Below are positions 31,469-33,131 of a stretch of DNA of 33,131 nucleotides, piece by piece. Positions within the stretch are counted from its first letter, which is position 1; every line of letters begins with the position of its first letter. The translations under genes were made by a program, and so were the position numbers. Source of the stretch: Syntrophobacteraceae bacterium. GTDB lineage: Bacteria; Desulfobacterota; Syntrophobacteria; Syntrophobacterales; Syntrophobacteraceae. Below the pieces are notes generated by a model that made no database searches, was not told the DNA's origin, and saw only the letters and a list, made by a program, of their open reading frames with translations. Location: positions 1-33,131 of the forward strand of contig PLSV01000306.1 in NCBI GenBank assembly GCA_003165235.1. The letters are read 5' to 3'.

Positions 31469-31678
31469 ATGAAACCTGATACGTTGATTTGGGCTAAAGA
31501 TAAGGCGGGGCGAAGGCATCTTTGTCCCATGAATGAATTGAGTGACCCCAATTTCGTCAGGACCAAGGAAATAAGCAAGTGTGTCGATGACGACCGTCGA
31601 CTCAAGAGCCGGGATTATGTGCCCTCAAATGATCCCCGAGGGAAACTGAAGTTTCCTAAGTCCTTGAGTCTGAATTAG
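31469..31678 (+). CDS. Small protein of unknown function with CPM and YVPSN motifs
   Basis: A 69-residue hydrophilic protein: LIWAKDKAGRRHLCPMNELS, DPNFVRTKEISKCVDDDRRL, then DYVPSNDPRGKLKFPKSLSL. Two cysteines (C19 and C38) flank a DPNFV segment. The sequence looks like a short conserved hypothetical of Desulfobacterota that I cannot name. Expression signals are strong: TTTGGAGGAG about 7 bases before the ATG, and an intrinsic terminator 30 bases after the stop. It appears to be a monocistronic unit behind repeat R3. Function is unknown; no signal peptide or membrane segment is seen. Confidence 0.75.
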   Translation: MKPDTLIWAKDKAGRRHLCPMNELSDPNFVRTKEISKCVDDDRRLKSRDYVPSNDPRGKLKFPKSLSLN

Positions 31679-31707
31679 CTTTAAGTTCACTAGCACATAA
31701 CCTTTTG

Positions 31708-31738
31708 GCCGGACCGCATGCGGTCCGGCTTATTTTTC
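31708..31738 (+). terminator. Strong intrinsic terminator after the small gene
   Basis: A perfect 22-bp palindrome (31708-31729), with arms GCCGGACCGCA and TGCGGTCCGGC, is followed by TTATTTTT. It ends transcription of the gene at 31469. It also argues that the epoxide hydrolase frame, which is open from 31705, does not start before the terminator. Confidence 0.85.
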
Positions 31739-31749
31739 TGGATCTGGAT

Positions 31750-32916
31750 ATGAGTCAAACAAAACCGAAGCCGTTCAAACTGAGCATCCCCGATAACGTG
31801 CTCCAAGACCTCCATGACAGGCTGTCCCGCGCGCGCCTGCCCGATGAGCCGCCGCTCGAGCCGTGGGCCACCGGCGCCAGTGTCGCCTACATGCAGCGGC
31901 TGATTAGCTATTGGCGCGATGGTTTCGACTGGCGTGCGCAAGAGGCGATGCTCAATCGCTTTCGCCAGTTCAGCGTGCCGCTGGCAGGAATCGAGGCGCA
32001 CTTTATCCACGAGCGCGGCAAAGGACCTGACCCGATGCCGCTGCTGCTGTCCCATGGCTGGCCGGGTTCAGTGGTGGAGTTCCACAAGCTCATCCCCATG
32101 CTCACCGACCCGGTGCGCTACGGGGGCGACCCTGCCGACGCCTTCACGGTGGTGGCGCCCTCGCTGCCGGGCTACACGCTGTCTTTCCGGTCCGGGCAGA
32201 AGCGCTTCAGCATTGAGGAGATCGCGGAGGTATTTGCCGCGCTGATGACTGATGTGCTGGGCTACCAGCGCTTCGGCGCGCAGGGAGGCGACTGGGGGGC
32301 TTTCGTAGCTTCGCGCCTGGCTTACCGGTTCCCACAGCGCGTGACCGGGATTCACCTCAATCAACTGGCGGTGCGGCGCAGTCGGAAGATGTTCGAGGCC
32401 CCGACCCGTGAGGAGAAGGTATTTCTCGCGCAACTGGACGAATGGCTCAAAGAGGAGACCGGGTACCAGTGGATCCAGGGTACGCGGCCGACTACCCTTG
32501 CTTTTGGGCTGACCGATTCCCCGGTCGGCCTGGCGGCGTGGATTGTGGAAAAATTCCGCGCCTGGACTGATAACAGTGGTGAGCCGGATAGCGCCGTGAG
32601 CCTGGACGAGATGTTGACCAACATCACTCTCTATTGGGTTACCGGCGCCATTGGGTCTTCGTTCTGGCCCTACTACGCGCTAAGGCACGGCGGCTGGCCG
32701 ATCCCGGAGGGCGCCAAAATCACCGTGCCGACGGGTTATGTCGAGTTCCCGCGCGAGATCATACGCCCGCCCCGCTCGGTGGCGCAGAGCGTTTACGCCA
32801 ATATCAAAAGGTGGACCGTCATGCCTGAAGGCGGCCACTTCGCCGCACTTGAGCAGCCTGAGGCCCTTGTGCGGGAGATCCGGGAGTTCTTCAAACCACT
32901 GCGGCGCAATGACTGA
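31750..32916 (+). CDS. Epoxide hydrolase, microsomal-type (EHN plus alpha/beta hydrolase)
   Basis: A 388-residue protein. The N-terminal epoxide hydrolase domain spans about 5-110 (FKLSIPDNVLQDLHDRLSRA, RLISYWRDGFDWRAQEAMLN, IHERGKGPDPMPLLL). The alpha/beta-hydrolase fold then shows the oxyanion motif HGWPGS, the nucleophile elbow GAQGGDWGAF with its Asp, and the catalytic His in EGGHFAALEQPE. This is the domain order of microsomal-type epoxide hydrolases, which open epoxides to diols. No signal peptide is present. ATG 31750 is chosen because the upstream part of the frame lies in the preceding terminator; the ribosome-binding site (GGATCTGGAT) is weak. By eye the gene is richer in GC at third positions than its neighbours, and it sits beside repeats and a probable new unit at the window edge, so transfer is possible. 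Confidence 0.9.
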   Translation: MSQTKPKPFKLSIPDNVLQDLHDRLSRARLPDEPPLEPWATGASVAYMQRLISYWRDGFDWRAQEAMLNRFRQFSVPLAGIEAHFIHERGKGPDPMPLLLSHGWPGSVVEFHKLIPMLTDPVRYGGDPADAFTVVAPSLPGYTLSFRSGQKRFSIEEIAEVFAALMTDVLGYQRFGAQGGDWGAFVASRLAYRFPQRVTGIHLNQLAVRRSRKMFEAPTREEKVFLAQLDEWLKEETGYQWIQGTRPTTLAFGLTDSPVGLAAWIVEKFRAWTDNSGEPDSAVSLDEMLTNITLYWVTGAIGSSFWPYYALRHGGWPIPEGAKITVPTGYVEFPREIIRPPRSVAQSVYANIKRWTVMPEGGHFAALEQPEALVREIREFFKPLRRND

Positions 32917-32956
32917 GGACGGAAGACAGAAGACAGAAGACGGAGGACGGACGCGA
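32917..32956. repeat. Purine-rich heptamer repeat tract
   Basis: Directly after the epoxide hydrolase stop, 7-mers of the form GGACGGA, AGACAGA and AGACGGA are repeated about five times. The same units occur in opposite orientation at 29333-29372. Confidence 0.6.
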
Positions 32957-33000
32957 AGAGGGTGAGGCGTAAAGCCTGGTCTCACGCGAAGCTTGCTATA

Positions 33001-33029
33001 TTTCAGTGAGGGTCGCGCATTAACTGAAA
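33001..33029. repeat. Inverted repeat upstream of the right-edge gene
   Basis: TTTCAGT (33001-33007) and ACTGAAA (33023-33029) are exact complements separated by 15 bases. The hairpin lies about 70 bases before the gene cut by the window edge. It could be an operator or the end of an insertion sequence. Confidence 0.4.
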
Positions 33030-33098
33030 ATGGCTATACTCACTTTGATTTGAGCCAATTGCGAGTTGGTTAACACAGATCAAAGGAGGAGCATAGCC

Positions 33099-33131
33099 AT
33101 GAGACAAAATAAAACAAAGAAGCTCGGAAAG
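33099..33131 (+). CDS. 5' end of an unidentified gene, cut by window edge
   Basis: ATG at 33099 is preceded by AAAGGAGGAG at a suitable distance, an excellent ribosome-binding site. Only 11 codons are visible (MRQNKTKKLGK), too few to identify. The very basic, AT-rich start differs from neighbouring genes and is of the kind seen in transposases and other DNA-binding proteins, but this is only a guess. Confidence 0.5.
   Translation, partial: MRQNKTKKLGK

Overview
The window looks like a chromosomal segment of an anaerobic Desulfobacterota bacterium, most likely of the Syntrophobacteria or a related syntrophic or sulfate-reducing lineage. This is inferred from gene content only: a citramalate synthase next to aspartate kinase (an arrangement known in Geobacter-type genomes), a CooT-family protein, a 4-hydroxybutyryl-CoA dehydratase-like enzyme, dicluster ferredoxin-type and cobalamin-binding radical SAM proteins, a GH57/DUF3536 glycosidase and PHA-granule genes. 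No rRNA, tRNA or CRISPR array was seen. Genes lie on both strands in short operons or alone, and several 100-400 bp gaps hold repeats or regulatory DNA.

Layout. 1-760 (-): a DUF3300 exported protein running off the left edge. 1168-4669 (+): a three-gene signalling operon (membrane histidine kinase, exported coiled-coil protein, sigma54-type response regulator) ordered like E. coli glrK/qseG/glrR, behind a hairpin leader. 4760-6333 (+): two small overlapping genes and a secreted CrtC/AttH lipocalin-like protein. 6352-9406 (-): cimA and lysC. 9623-11146 (+): a B12-binding radical SAM protein. 11397-12358: phasin-like gene and phaR, divergent around a perfect 15-bp palindrome that is a good PhaR operator candidate. 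12571-13360: a single-domain response regulator convergent with a 57-aa cysteine-containing gene. 13592-17941: HAD-IG 5'-nucleotidase and GH57/DUF3536 glycosidase, divergent. 18190-19188: CooT-like protein and TrmJ-type methyltransferase, convergent. 19446-23503: AbfD-like dehydratase, a Nudix-dehydrogenase fusion and a PEP mutase/isocitrate lyase-family enzyme. 23921-27179: an uncharacterised all-helical protein, an SDR lacking the usual lysine and a ferredoxin-type protein. 27591-31226: short-form alpha-glucan phosphorylase, a second B12 radical SAM protein and a YvlD-type membrane protein. 31469-33131: a small conserved-looking gene with a strong terminator, an epoxide hydrolase and the start of a gene cut by the right edge.

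Themes. Carbon storage recurs: phasin and PhaR for polyhydroxyalkanoate, GH57 and GT35 enzymes for alpha-glucan. The 4-hydroxybutyryl-CoA dehydratase-like enzyme is divergent from a succinic-semialdehyde-reductase-type dehydrogenase, which hints at C4 hydroxyacid metabolism, but key residues differ from the canonical dehydratase.

The most unusual feature is a dispersed intergenic repeat of about 110-150 bp, present three times (17984-18094 +, 23764-23910 -, 31248-31376 +) plus a degenerate relative near 25100. Its ends and core are conserved, its outer arms stay complementary although the sequence varies, and a loop is complementary to its 3' end, so it may act as a folded RNA or as a non-autonomous mobile element. 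Other points of interest are the Nudix/dehydrogenase fusion with an internal ribosome-binding site, the PhaR operator, the kinase leader, and catalytic or functional motif substitutions in several enzymes.
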